From Streptomyces sp. NBC_01485 (GTDB taxonomy: Bacteria > Actinomycetota > Actinomycetes > Streptomycetales > Streptomycetaceae): a stretch of 64,000 bases of DNA. Where the stretch lies: positions 5,208,001-5,272,000 of the forward strand of contig NZ_CP109435.1 of the NCBI RefSeq assembly GCF_036227125.1. Reading direction: 5' to 3'. Under the pieces are notes generated by a model. The model was given only the letters and a program-made list of their open reading frames with translations, searched no databases and was not told where the DNA came from. A program made the translations under genes and the position numbers. This document shows, one piece after another, positions 27,272 to 35,246 of the stretch (the stretch's first letter is position 1; each line of letters starts with the position of its first letter).

Positions 27272-27768
27272 TGCGACCGCGACCGCGACCACGTCCGCGA
27301 CCACGACTGCGGATCCCTGTCGGCAGCCCCTTCCAACTCCTCCTCCTCGCCGCCTCGTTCGCCCTCGCCGCCTACGCCGGCGTGCGCCTCCTCGCCGACG
27401 ACTGGTTCGGCGTCGCGCTGTGGCTGGTGGGCGCCGCGCTGCTGCACGACCTCGTCCTGCTGCCCCTGTACGCGACGGCCGACCGGGCGGTCGTACGAGG
27501 GCTCGGAGCGGCCGGTCACCGGGAGTGGGCGATGTACGCGCGCGTACCGGCCGCCCTCTCGGGCCTGCTGCTGCTCGTGTGGTTCCCGCTGATCAGCGGG
27601 ATGGTGGACCGGCGTTACCGGTCCGCCACCGGACTCTCGCCGGACGGCTTCCTCGCCCGCTGGCTGCTCATCACCGCCGTACTCTTCGCGGGCTCGGCAC
27701 TGCTGCTCGCGCTGCTGACGCTGCGACTGCGCAGGGCGAGGAAGCGGCGGTCGCCCGCTGTCCACTGA
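27271..27768 (+). CDS. Small integral membrane protein
   Basis: 165 aa; start ATG overlaps the previous stop (TGATG). The N-terminus is a (PR)n run encoded by cgaccg repeats, then four hydrophobic helices and a basic tail. Probably functions with the oxidoreductase upstream. Its last 154 bp overlap the convergent methyltransferase gene. Confidence 0.65.
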   Translation: MRPRPRPRPRPRLRIPVGSPFQLLLLAASFALAAYAGVRLLADDWFGVALWLVGAALLHDLVLLPLYATADRAVVRGLGAAGHREWAMYARVPAALSGLLLLVWFPLISGMVDRRYRSATGLSPDGFLARWLLITAVLFAGSALLLALLTLRLRRARKRRSPAVH

Positions 27769-28460
27769 CGTACGGCGCTCCACCTCGCCGTGCCCGCGTA
27801 CCGCAGCAGGGCCGGGGTGCCGAGCCGCGCCCAGGGGAAGACGCCCCCGGATCCACAGCTGTGGACGACGTCGACGACCTGCACCTCGGCACGCTCGTCG
27901 ACGTCCACCGGCGCGGTCTCCGCGATCAGCAGGCCGCCCGGCGCGAGCAGCGCGCCCACCCGGTCCAGCAGGGCGCGCGGATCGCCGCCGATGCCGACGT
28001 TGCCGTCCATGAGCAGGACCGTCGCCCAGCGCCCTTCGCCGGGCAGCGGATCGAACACGGACCGCAGCAGTGCCTGCCCGCCCGACTCCCGGGTGCGGTT
28101 GACCGCCGCCCGGCTGACGTCGACGCCCAGGACGGGCCGGCCCCGGGCGGCGAGTTCGGCCACCAGCCTGCCGGGCCCGCAGCCCACGTCGAGCACGGCT
28201 CCCTCGCAACCGTCCAGGACCGCCAGGTCGGCCGCATCGGCGCGGGCGCACCAGCGCTCCACGTCCAGCGGCAGCAGCCAGCCGTCGGAGCGGCGCAGGA
28301 ACAGCGGGCCCCGGCCGGCGCGCAGAGCGGCGGCGTACGGATCGGCGGCCGCCCAGTCGACGGCGACGCCCTCGGCGGAAGCGGTCCCGGCAGAAGTGGT
28401 CCCGGTGGTGAGGTCGTAGACGGATGCGGTCCCGGTGGTGAGCTCGTAGGCGGTGCTCAT
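27615..28460 (-). CDS. Class I SAM-dependent methyltransferase
   Basis: 281 aa from ATG 28460, which overlaps the upstream stop (ATGA). The SAM motif I reads VLDVGCGPGRLVAELAARG, followed by VLGVDVS (motif post-I) and VLLMDGNVGIGGDPRALLDRVGALLAPGGLLIAE. The last 40-50 residues, antisense to the membrane protein gene, are Ser/Arg-rich and may be a readthrough tail. Third gene of a tightly coupled minus-strand operon with a DUF2064 protein and a GT2 enzyme, suggesting lipid or surface-sugar modification. The N-terminus repeats YELTTGTAS/YDLTTGTTS. Confidence 0.78.
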   Translation of the reverse strand: MSTAYELTTGTASVYDLTTGTTSAGTASAEGVAVDWAAADPYAAALRAGRGPLFLRRSDGWLLPLDVERWCARADAADLAVLDGCEGAVLDVGCGPGRLVAELAARGRPVLGVDVSRAAVNRTRESGGQALLRSVFDPLPGEGRWATVLLMDGNVGIGGDPRALLDRVGALLAPGGLLIAETAPVDVDERAEVQVVDVVHSCGSGGVFPWARLGTPALLRYAGTARWSAVRQWTAGDRRFLALRSRSVSSASSSAEPAKSTAVMSSQRARKPSGESPVADR

Positions 28461-29122
28461 CGGCTCGCCGACGCACGGGCCGTCGCCGTCGTCGCAGCAG
28501 CAGCTTCCGCCGCTGCCGTCGCCGTACACCGGGCCAGCCGGTCGGCGAACCGGCTGTGCGGGGCCAGCGCGGCGACGGCCCGTGCGTCGGCGGCGGTGTC
28601 GACGTCGCGCAGGCACGGCAGGTCGCGTACCCGCAGCCCCGCGCGGACCAGCCGCGCGCGCTGCAGCGCTCCGGTGACCGGCGTCGACATGGGCACCCCC
28701 CGCAGCAGCGCGGGATCGGGCTCGGCCAGCCCGAGGGCCCAGAACCCGCCGTCCTCGGCCGGCCCGAAGTACGCGTCGCAGCCGGCGAAGTCCCCGGCGA
28801 GCAGCTCCGGTGTCACCTGCGGCGTGTCCATGCCGATGAGGAGGGCGGGCCCGTCGCACCGGGCGAAGGCGTCCGCGAGCCGTTCGTCGAGACCGCCCGC
28901 GCACTGCGGTACGACGTCGAAGCCGGGCGGCAGCCACGGGCCGGGGACGCCGTCCAGCACGAGAACGCGGCGGTCGGCGGGCGTGGCCGCCACGACCCGC
29001 AGGGTGTCGGCCAGCGACGCCTCCGCGAGCGCCGCCGCCTCCCGCGGGCTGAACGGCGGGGTGAGCCGGGTCTTCACGCGCCCCGGCAGCGGCTCCTTGG
29101 CGATGACGAGCAGGGTGGTCAC
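28457..29122 (-). CDS. TIGR04282/DUF2064-type nucleotidyl/glycosyltransferase
   Basis: 221 aa. LLVIAKEPLPGRVKTRLTPP at the N-terminus, LLIGMDTPQVTPELL and FGPAEDGGFWALGL are diagnostic of the DUF2064 family of GT-A-like transferases. Overlaps both neighbours by 4 bp, so it is the middle gene of a three-gene operon. In other bacteria the family sits beside GT2 and methyltransferase genes like these. The Ala/Thr-rich C-terminus is variable. Confidence 0.8.
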   Translation of the reverse strand: MTTLLVIAKEPLPGRVKTRLTPPFSPREAAALAEASLADTLRVVAATPADRRVLVLDGVPGPWLPPGFDVVPQCAGGLDERLADAFARCDGPALLIGMDTPQVTPELLAGDFAGCDAYFGPAEDGGFWALGLAEPDPALLRGVPMSTPVTGALQRARLVRAGLRVRDLPCLRDVDTAADARAVAALAPHSRFADRLARCTATAAAEAAAATTATARASASR

Positions 29123-29823
29123 CGTGCCGCCCCTTCGCGCGCCGGGGTCTCGCCCAGGACGCGGCTCATGTCCCGTACCGCCTGCCAGGTGCCGCGCCAG
29201 GTGCCCGTCACCTTGGATTCGCCGGAACGGGGCAGGTAGGGGACGTCGTGCTCGGTGATCCGCCAGCCCGCGTCGGCGGCGCGCACCACCATCTCCAGCG
29301 GGTAGCCGCTGCGCCGGTCGGTGAGGCCGAGGGCGAGCAGCGGTTCACGCCGGGCGGCCCGCAGCGGGCCGAGGTCGTGCAGGCGCAGGCCGGTGCGGCG
29401 GCGCAGCAGCTGGGCGAGTGCGAGGTTGCCGGCCCGGGCGTGCGCCGGCCACGCGCCCCGGCCGCGTGGCCGTCTGCGGCCCAGCACCAGGTCGGCGGCG
29501 CCCTCCCGAACCTCCCGCACGAACGGCACGAGCAGCGCCGGGTCGAGAGAGGCGTCGCAGTCGCAGAAGCACACGACGTCGGCGGTGGCGGCGCTCAGCC
29601 CGGCATGACAGGCGGCGCCGAAACCCCGCCGGGGCTCGTGGACGACGCTCGCCCCGAGCCCGCGCGCGATCTCCGCCGAGCCGTCGGTCGAGCCGTTGTC
29701 GACGACGAGGGCCCGCCAGCCGGCCGGGATGCGGGCCAGGACCCAGGGGAGCGCCTCGGCCTCGTTCAGACAGGGGAGCACGACATCTACATCTAGGTCC
29801 GTTACCTCTACGTCCGTGGTCAC
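29119..29823 (-). CDS. Family 2 glycosyltransferase, polyprenyl-phosphate type
   Basis: 234 aa. Start GTG preceded by AGGGTGAG. VVLPCLNEAEALPWVL, VVDNGSTDGSAEIAR and CFCDCDASLDPALL (DxD region) are typical of GT2 enzymes like DPM synthases. The SGYPLEMVVRA and ITEHDVPYLPRSGESKVTGTWRG segments fit polyprenyl-phosphate sugar synthesis. First gene of the operon with the DUF2064 protein and methyltransferase. The first codons (VTTDVEVTDLDVDV) have unusually low-GC usage. Confidence 0.82.
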   Translation of the reverse strand: MTTDVEVTDLDVDVVLPCLNEAEALPWVLARIPAGWRALVVDNGSTDGSAEIARGLGASVVHEPRRGFGAACHAGLSAATADVVCFCDCDASLDPALLVPFVREVREGAADLVLGRRRPRGRGAWPAHARAGNLALAQLLRRRTGLRLHDLGPLRAARREPLLALGLTDRRSGYPLEMVVRAADAGWRITEHDVPYLPRSGESKVTGTWRGTWQAVRDMSRVLGETPAREGAAR

Positions 29824-29946
29824 GGTCTCACCCTACGAACACGAATGGGGCATAACGGTCTTCGGCTCCTTACGAAACGCGGACGTCAAGGCCCGGGGAG
29901 CCCGCGGACGGGGCGCGGGAAGAGGGCGCGGTGCGAGGCTGGAGCC

Positions 29947-30783
29947 ATGCAGCAGCCCTACGCGTCCCCGTCCCCGTCCCCGTCCTCGTCGACGGGGTCC
30001 GCCCGGGTCCTGGTGGTCGACGACGACCCCACGGTCGCGGAGGTCGTCGCCGGCTACCTGGGCCGGGCCGGATACGTCGTCGACCGGGCGGACGACGGCC
30101 CGACGGCCCTGACCCGGGCCGCCGCGCACTGGCCCGACCTGGTGGTGCTGGACCTGATGCTGCCCGGCATGGACGGCCTGGAGGTGTGCCGCCGGATGCG
30201 CGGGCAGCGGCAGGTGCCGGTCATCATGCTCACCGCGCGCGGCGACGAGGACGACCGCATCCTCGGCCTGGAGGTCGGCGCCGACGACTACGTCACCAAG
30301 CCGTTCAGCCCCCGCGAACTGGTCCTGCGGGTGGAGTCGGTCCTGCGCCGCACCCGGCCGCCGACCGGCATCCGCGTACTGACCGCCGACGGTCCGCGCG
30401 CCGGTGGTCTGAGCGCCGGTGGTCTGCGCGCCGGTGGTCTGGCCGTCGACTTCGCGGCCCGCCGCGCCACCCGCGACGGCGCCGAACTCGCCCTCACCCT
30501 GCGCGAGTTCGACCTCCTCGCCTTCTTCCTGCGGCACCCGGGGCGGGCGTTCGCCCGCGAGGACCTGATGCGCGAGGTGTGGGGCTGGGACTTCGGCGAC
30601 CTGTCCACCGTCACGGTGCACGTGCGCCGCCTGCGCGGCAAGGTCGAGGACGACCCGGCCCGGCCCCGGCTGATCCAGACGGTGTGGGGTGTGGGCTACC
30701 GCTTCGACCCGGGCCCTGACCACGAGTCCGACCCCGTTCCTGACCACGACTCCGACCCCGTTCCTGACCCCGAGGGGGAGTGA
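29947..30783 (+). CDS. OmpR-type response regulator
   Basis: 278 aa. The receiver domain has the acidic pair DDD near residue 26, phosphoacceptor Asp in VVLDLMLPGMDG and Lys in ADDYVTKPFSP. The C-terminal winged helix reads ALTLREFDLLAFFLRHPGRAF with TVTVHVRRLRGKVEDDP. An RAGGLSAGGLRAGGL repeat joins the domains, and the C-terminus ends in an acidic DHESDPVPDHDSDPVP repeat. Partner of the kinase that follows. Confidence 0.88.
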   Translation: MQQPYASPSPSPSSSTGSARVLVVDDDPTVAEVVAGYLGRAGYVVDRADDGPTALTRAAAHWPDLVVLDLMLPGMDGLEVCRRMRGQRQVPVIMLTARGDEDDRILGLEVGADDYVTKPFSPRELVLRVESVLRRTRPPTGIRVLTADGPRAGGLSAGGLRAGGLAVDFAARRATRDGAELALTLREFDLLAFFLRHPGRAFAREDLMREVWGWDFGDLSTVTVHVRRLRGKVEDDPARPRLIQTVWGVGYRFDPGPDHESDPVPDHDSDPVPDPEGE

Positions 30784-30785
30784 TC

Positions 30786-31898
30786 ATGCGGGACACCCTC
30801 CTCATCGCCCTGTACGCCGCCGCCGGAGCCGGCGTCACCGGTCTCGCCGGAGCGGGTGCGCTCCGTCTCCTGCGGCGCCGTTCGCTCACCACCTCGCTCG
30901 CCGTGGTCGCCGCCGTCGGGGTCGTCGCCATGCTCGCGGGAACCCTCGCCGTCGCGTGGGCGATGTTCCTCTCGCCGCACGACCTGACCGTGGTCACCAC
31001 GGTCGTGGCGATGGCGGCGGCCGCCTCCCTGGCCACCGCACTGCTGCTGGGACGCCGAGTCGTCGCCAGCAGCCGCGAACTCGCGGTCGCGGCCCGCTCG
31101 TTCGGCGACGACGGCGGCTTCACCGCACCCGACGGCCCGGCACCGGCCGAACTGGAGGAACTCGGCCGCGAGTTGGCGGCCACCAGCGCCAGACTCGCCG
31201 AATCCCGGGACCGCGAACGCGCGTTGGAGACCTCACGGCGCGAACTGGTCGCCTGGATCTCGCACGACCTGCGCACCCCGCTGGCCGGTCTGCGCGCCAT
31301 GTCCGAGGCCCTGGAGGACGGGGTCGCCACTGACCCCGACCGCTACCTGAGGCAGATCCGCACCGAGGTCGAACGCCTCGACGCCATGGTCGGCGACCTC
31401 TTCGAACTCTCCCGCATCCACGCCGGCACCCTCCCCCTCACCCCTTCCCGCATCTCGCTCTACGACCTGATCGGCGACGCCCTCGCCGGCGCGGACCCGC
31501 TCGCCCGCGAGCACGGCGTACGGCTGGTCGGCGACCGGGTGGAGCCGGTCCCGGTGGAGGTCGACGGCAAGGAGATGAGCAGGGTCCTCGGAAACCTCCT
31601 GGTCAACGCGATCCGCCGGACCCCTGCCGACGGCACGGTGGCGGTCGCCGCCGAGCGCTCGCCGGAGGGCGTGACGGTGTCGGTGACGGACGGCTGCGGA
31701 GGCATCCCCGAGGAGGACCTCCCGCGCGTCTTCGACACCGGCTGGCGCGGCACCCACGCCCGTACGCCCCCGGCCGGCGCGGGCCTCGGCCTCGCCATCG
31801 TGCGCGGGATCGTCGAGGCGCACCAGGGCCGGGCCACCGTGCGCAACATCCCCGGCGGCTGCCGCTTCGAGGTGGTGCTGCCTACGGCGGCCTCATGA
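30786..31898 (+). CDS. Sensor histidine kinase
   Basis: 370 aa from ATG 30786, six bases after AGGGGGAG. Two membrane helices (residues about 5-25 and 35-60, with little extracellular domain between), a HAMP-like region, H-box ISHDLRTPLAGL, N-box NLLVNAIRRTP and G-boxes TDGCGGIPEED and GAGLGLAIV. A complete kinase that should phosphorylate the regulator encoded just upstream. The short loop suggests it senses a membrane-associated signal. Confidence 0.88.
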   Translation: MRDTLLIALYAAAGAGVTGLAGAGALRLLRRRSLTTSLAVVAAVGVVAMLAGTLAVAWAMFLSPHDLTVVTTVVAMAAAASLATALLLGRRVVASSRELAVAARSFGDDGGFTAPDGPAPAELEELGRELAATSARLAESRDRERALETSRRELVAWISHDLRTPLAGLRAMSEALEDGVATDPDRYLRQIRTEVERLDAMVGDLFELSRIHAGTLPLTPSRISLYDLIGDALAGADPLAREHGVRLVGDRVEPVPVEVDGKEMSRVLGNLLVNAIRRTPADGTVAVAAERSPEGVTVSVTDGCGGIPEEDLPRVFDTGWRGTHARTPPAGAGLGLAIVRGIVEAHQGRATVRNIPGGCRFEVVLPTAAS

Positions 31899-31932
31899 AC
31901 GCGCGCGACACCACCCCCCATCCCCCACGTTC

Positions 31933-32934
31933 CTACGCCCTACGCATCCCGGTCAGCGCGAACTCCCGCACCCCCTCCTCGAAGCCGACCTCCGCCCGCC
32001 ACCCCAGCTCCGCCCGCAGCCGGTCCGAGTCCGCCGTGATGTGCCGGACGTCGCCCAGCCGGTACTCGCCGGTGACGACGGGCTCGGGCCCGCCACACGC
32101 GTCGGCCAGCGCCCGCGCCATCTCCCCGACGGTGTGCGGCTCACCGCTGCCGGTGTTGTACGCCGTCAGCACCCCGCCCGGCATCCCCGCCTCCAGAGCG
32201 GTCACGTTGGCGGCGGCCACGTCCCGCACATGCACGAAGTCCCGCCGCTGCCGCCCGTCCTCGAAGACGCGCGGGGCCTCGCCCCGGGCCAGCGCGGACC
32301 GGAAGAACGAAGCCACACCGGCGTAAGGGGTGTCGCGGGGCATCCGGGGCCCGTACACGTTGTGGTAGCGCAACGACACCGCCGACCCGCCCGTCGACCG
32401 GGCCCAGGCCGCGGCCAGATGTTCCTGCGCGAGCTTGGTCGTGGCGTACACGTTGCGCGGATCGGCCGGCGCGTCCTCGCCGACCAGCCCGGCCCGGAGG
32501 TCCGCCCCGCACACCGGACACAACGGCTCGAAGCGCCCCGCGTCCAGGTCCCCGACGTCCCGCGGCCCCGGCCGCACCACCCCATGCCGCGGACACTCGT
32601 ACCGCCCCTCCCCGTACACGACCATCGACCCGGCCAGCACGAGACGCCGCACCCCGGCCTCGGCCATGCCCGCAAGCAGGACCGCCGTCCCCAAGCAATT
32701 GCGGGAGACGTACTCCGCCGCATCGGCGACCCCGTCGCCAAGCCCCACCATCGCCGCCTGATGACAGACGGCGTCGACCCCGACGAGCGCCCGGCCGACG
32801 GCACCGGCATCGCGCACATCAGCGCCGGCATCCTCCCGCACGTCGAACACGACCCCCTCATGCCCACGCGCCCGGAGCGCGTCGACAACATGAGACCCCA
32901 CAAACCCGGCACCGCCGGTGACCAGTACACGCAT
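31933..32934 (-). CDS. NAD-dependent sugar epimerase/dehydratase with zinc-ribbon insert
   Basis: 333 aa of the extended SDR family: GGAGFVGS nucleotide-binding motif at residues 7-14, catalytic YATTK near 160 and substrate segment NVYGPRMPRDTPYAGVASF. It resembles UDP-glucose 4-epimerases or GDP-mannose-type enzymes. An insert at about residues 120-145 holds two Cys pairs (ECPRHG and CPVCG), a rubredoxin-like zinc site. Converges with the kinase gene. Confidence 0.8.
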   Translation of the reverse strand: MRVLVTGGAGFVGSHVVDALRARGHEGVVFDVREDAGADVRDAGAVGRALVGVDAVCHQAAMVGLGDGVADAAEYVSRNCLGTAVLLAGMAEAGVRRLVLAGSMVVYGEGRYECPRHGVVRPGPRDVGDLDAGRFEPLCPVCGADLRAGLVGEDAPADPRNVYATTKLAQEHLAAAWARSTGGSAVSLRYHNVYGPRMPRDTPYAGVASFFRSALARGEAPRVFEDGRQRRDFVHVRDVAAANVTALEAGMPGGVLTAYNTGSGEPHTVGEMARALADACGGPEPVVTGEYRLGDVRHITADSDRLRAELGWRAEVGFEEGVREFALTGMRRA

Positions 32935-33079
32935 ACGCCCACGCTAGGTCCGCGACCCCGCCCCGCCCGGTGACCCGCCCGGCATGTCATCACTCCGTAA
33001 GAAGGGGAAGGCGCGTCGGACCGGGACGAAGCGGATCCTCCGCGAGACGCTCCCTATGCCTTCAACAAGGGAGCCCGTC

Positions 33080-33811
33080 ATGGCAGCGTCGCCCACCTCC
33101 GACGACCCGTACCGCTTCGAAGACCTCACCGCGCTCTACGTCAACTGCACCCTCAAACCGTCCCCGCAGCTCAGCCACACCCAGGGCCTGGTGGACAAGA
33201 GCCGCGCGATCATGGACGGGGCGGGGGTGACCACGGACGAGATCCGTGCCGTCGACCACGACATCGCAACCGGCGTCTACCCGGACATGACCGAGCACGG
33301 CTTCGCCACGGACGCCTGGCCCGCGCTCCAGGAGAAGGTGATGGCCGCCGACATCCTGGTCCTGGCCGGACCGATCTGGCTGGGCGACAACAGCTCGGTG
33401 ACGAAGAAGGTCGTCGAGAGGCTCTACGGCTGCTCCGGCCTGCTCAACCCACAGGGCCAGTACGCCTATTACGGCCGCGTCGGCGGCTGCCTCATCACCG
33501 GCAACGAGGACGGCGTCAAGCACTGCGCCATGAACATCCTCTACAGCCTCCAGCACCTCGGCTACACCGTCCCGCCCCAGGCCGACGCCGGCTGGATCGG
33601 CCCCGCCGGCCCCGGCCCGTCCTACCTCGACCCGGGCTCCGGCGGCCCGGAGAACGACTTCACCAACCGCAACACCGCCTTCATGACCTGGAACCTCATG
33701 CACCTCGCGTCCCTCCTCAAACACTCCGGCGGCATCCCCGCCCACGGCAACCAACGCTCGAAGTGGGACGCGGGCTGCCACCTCGACGCCCCCAACCCGG
33801 ACTACCGCTGA
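33080..33811 (+). CDS. Flavodoxin-like NAD(P)H-dependent reductase
   Basis: 243 aa from ATG 33080, preceded by AAGGGAG at a good distance; ATG 33057 is less likely. LTALYVNCTLKPSP with SHTQGLVDKSRAIM matches the FMN-binding start of NADPH-dependent FMN-reductase/flavodoxin-fold proteins, and ADILVLAGPIWLGDNSSVTKKVVERLY the second phosphate-loop region. The family is common in Streptomyces. The substrate is unknown. Confidence 0.8.
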   Translation: MAASPTSDDPYRFEDLTALYVNCTLKPSPQLSHTQGLVDKSRAIMDGAGVTTDEIRAVDHDIATGVYPDMTEHGFATDAWPALQEKVMAADILVLAGPIWLGDNSSVTKKVVERLYGCSGLLNPQGQYAYYGRVGGCLITGNEDGVKHCAMNILYSLQHLGYTVPPQADAGWIGPAGPGPSYLDPGSGGPENDFTNRNTAFMTWNLMHLASLLKHSGGIPAHGNQRSKWDAGCHLDAPNPDYR

Positions 33812-33860
33812 CCGGCGTCCCCGGGGAGCCCATCACGCGGCCCTCCTACACCCTTCGACC

Positions 33861-34480
33861 TCAGAGTTCCTTGGCCGGCCGGCCCAGCAGCGGGGTGCCG
33901 ATGACCGCGGTCCGGAGCATGCAGCGGTGTGCGGGATCGGCGCCGGTGAGCTCGCGGATGCGTCCGAGGCGGTACGTCAGGACCCGCACGCCCAGGAACA
34001 GGCGCCGGGGGACCGGGCCCGCCTTCCTCGTATGCGGCCGGGCTCTCGGCGACGGCGACCGCGTGGGCGTGGGAGAGGCACAGGCCGAAGCGTTCGGGGG
34101 TCTTCGAAGTTGAGCGGTGCGCGGGCACGCCGGGTCCCCGGTAGGTGAGGTGCGGGAATGTGACACTCCCGCACCGAAGTGTCACATTCCCTGTGCGGAC
34201 CCCCCCCGGGCAGGCCCCGGGCAGGCCCCGGGCAGAGAGCCGCACCGCCCAAGTCCGAAGACCCGCGTTCGGCGAGGCGACCGAGGTCACTGCGGCCGTA
34301 GGGGAGGTCGTCGATGAACTCCCGGCGGGCGGCCTCTTCCTGGCGTACGGCGGCGTTGGGCGCGTTCGTAGCCCTCGACGAAGGCGTCCATCGTCTGGTG
34401 CACGGCGGCCAGGGCGCTGTCGGCCGAGTCGGAGACACGGGGCCAGGTCGCGCGGGCGGCGGCCAAGTGGGGCGCTGTCG
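33861..34480 (-). pseudogene. PucR-family regulator remnant, split by a MITE and a frameshift
   Basis: Pieces of one PucR-type regulator can be read in order on the minus strand. RQEEAARREFIDDLPYGRSDLGRLAER ends at the MITE boundary (about 34272), ERFGLCLSHAHAVAVAESP resumes after it (about 34090), and the C-terminal helix-turn-helix VLTYRLGRIRELTGADP continues in another frame to the stop at 33861. The N-terminal half of the regulator is missing next to the PIN gene. At least one frameshift, one insertion and one deletion are present. Confidence 0.6.
34098..34264. mobile_element. 167-bp MITE with TIRs and 8-bp target duplication
   Basis: The ends 34098-34121 and 34241-34264 are 24-bp terminal inverted repeats with three mismatches, both beginning GGGTCTTCG. 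The element is flanked by identical 8-bp direct repeats gcgttcgg at 34090-34097 and 34265-34272. Removing it plus one repeat restores the reading frame of the PucR gene (LAER joined to FGL). Inside is a perfect 14-bp inverted repeat (34154-34167 and 34178-34191). It has no gene, so it needs a transposase in trans; GG-ended TIRs with 8-bp duplications point towards an ISL3-type enzyme. Confidence 0.82.
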
Positions 34481-34482
34481 GG

Positions 34483-34908
34483 TCACACCTTTTTGACGAC
34501 GATCGTGTCCGGCACCAGCTTCTCCAGGTCGTCGACGTCCGAGGTGAAGACGGTGACCTGCCCCTTCTGCTGTCGCGCAATGACGGCGAGCACTGCGTCG
34601 ATCGCGTATTCGTGGCCGTGCAACTTCGCGTCGGCCAGGAGCCGGCGTGCCCGGCGGGCCTCGTCCTTCCCGATGTCGGCGACCTGGAGCCTGGACAGTA
34701 CCCAGTCCCAGCGCTGTTCGGTCGTTCTGCCGTCGTACGCCTCGACCAGGGTCATCGGCGACGTCACCACCTCGGCCTCCCCCCGCGCCGCGAGGTCGAG
34801 CCAGGCGATCATCTTCCGATCGCCGCGTACCGCGAGGGACAGGGCTTCACAGTCCAGTACGAAGACACGGAGCGGCCGCTGTCGGTGCTCACCGGCTCGC
34901 TTCTTCAC
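34483..34908 (-). CDS. PIN-domain toxin (VapC-like)
   Basis: 141 aa. A PIN-domain ribonuclease: acidic residues in VFVLDCEALSLAV, LVEAYDG, HEYAIDAVLAV and FTSDVDDLEKL fit the PIN metal site. VapC-type toxins cleave tRNA or rRNA. Start ATG overlaps the antitoxin stop by 4 bp. Only the PucR remnant lies downstream. Confidence 0.8.
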   Translation of the reverse strand: MKKRAGEHRQRPLRVFVLDCEALSLAVRGDRKMIAWLDLAARGEAEVVTSPMTLVEAYDGRTTEQRWDWVLSRLQVADIGKDEARRARRLLADAKLHGHEYAIDAVLAVIARQQKGQVTVFTSDVDDLEKLVPDTIVVKKV

Positions 34909-35195
34909 GCGGCCTCTCCGGCGTTGTGCTTTCCGGTGGTGCGGCGCCGCTCGTGTTCGGCGTCGAGTTCCTCCAGCTCGTCGAGCGCTGCCGCGTGCTC
35001 GTCCTCAGTGACGGGGCCGTGTTCTTCCTGCAGCCAGTCGGCCAGTTCCCGGAGCCGGTCCCGGTCGCGCTTCAATCGCAGCGCCTCGGCGACGTACGCC
35101 GACAGGCCCCGCTCGGCCGCATCCGCGCGGATCTCGTCCAGGAGATCCTCGGGAATCGTCACGGTTACCTTCTTCGTCGCCATACAAGAGACCAT
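34905..35195 (-). CDS. Ribbon-helix-helix-type antitoxin
   Basis: 96 aa from ATG 35195, or 92 aa from ATG 35183 (MATKKVTVTIPEDLLDEI), the likelier real N-terminus. KVTVTIPEDLLDEIRADAAERGLSAYVAEALRLKRDRDRL is a ribbon-helix-helix fold, followed by an acidic tail that should bind the toxin. Forms a VapBC-like operon with the PIN protein and probably represses it. Confidence 0.78.
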   Translation of the reverse strand: MVSCMATKKVTVTIPEDLLDEIRADAAERGLSAYVAEALRLKRDRDRLRELADWLQEEHGPVTEDEHAAALDELEELDAEHERRRTTGKHNAGEAA

Positions 35196-35246
35196 ACTCC
35201 CGGTATTGCACTCCTTACCAGTGGTCGCGCGATCGACGCTCGGCGA

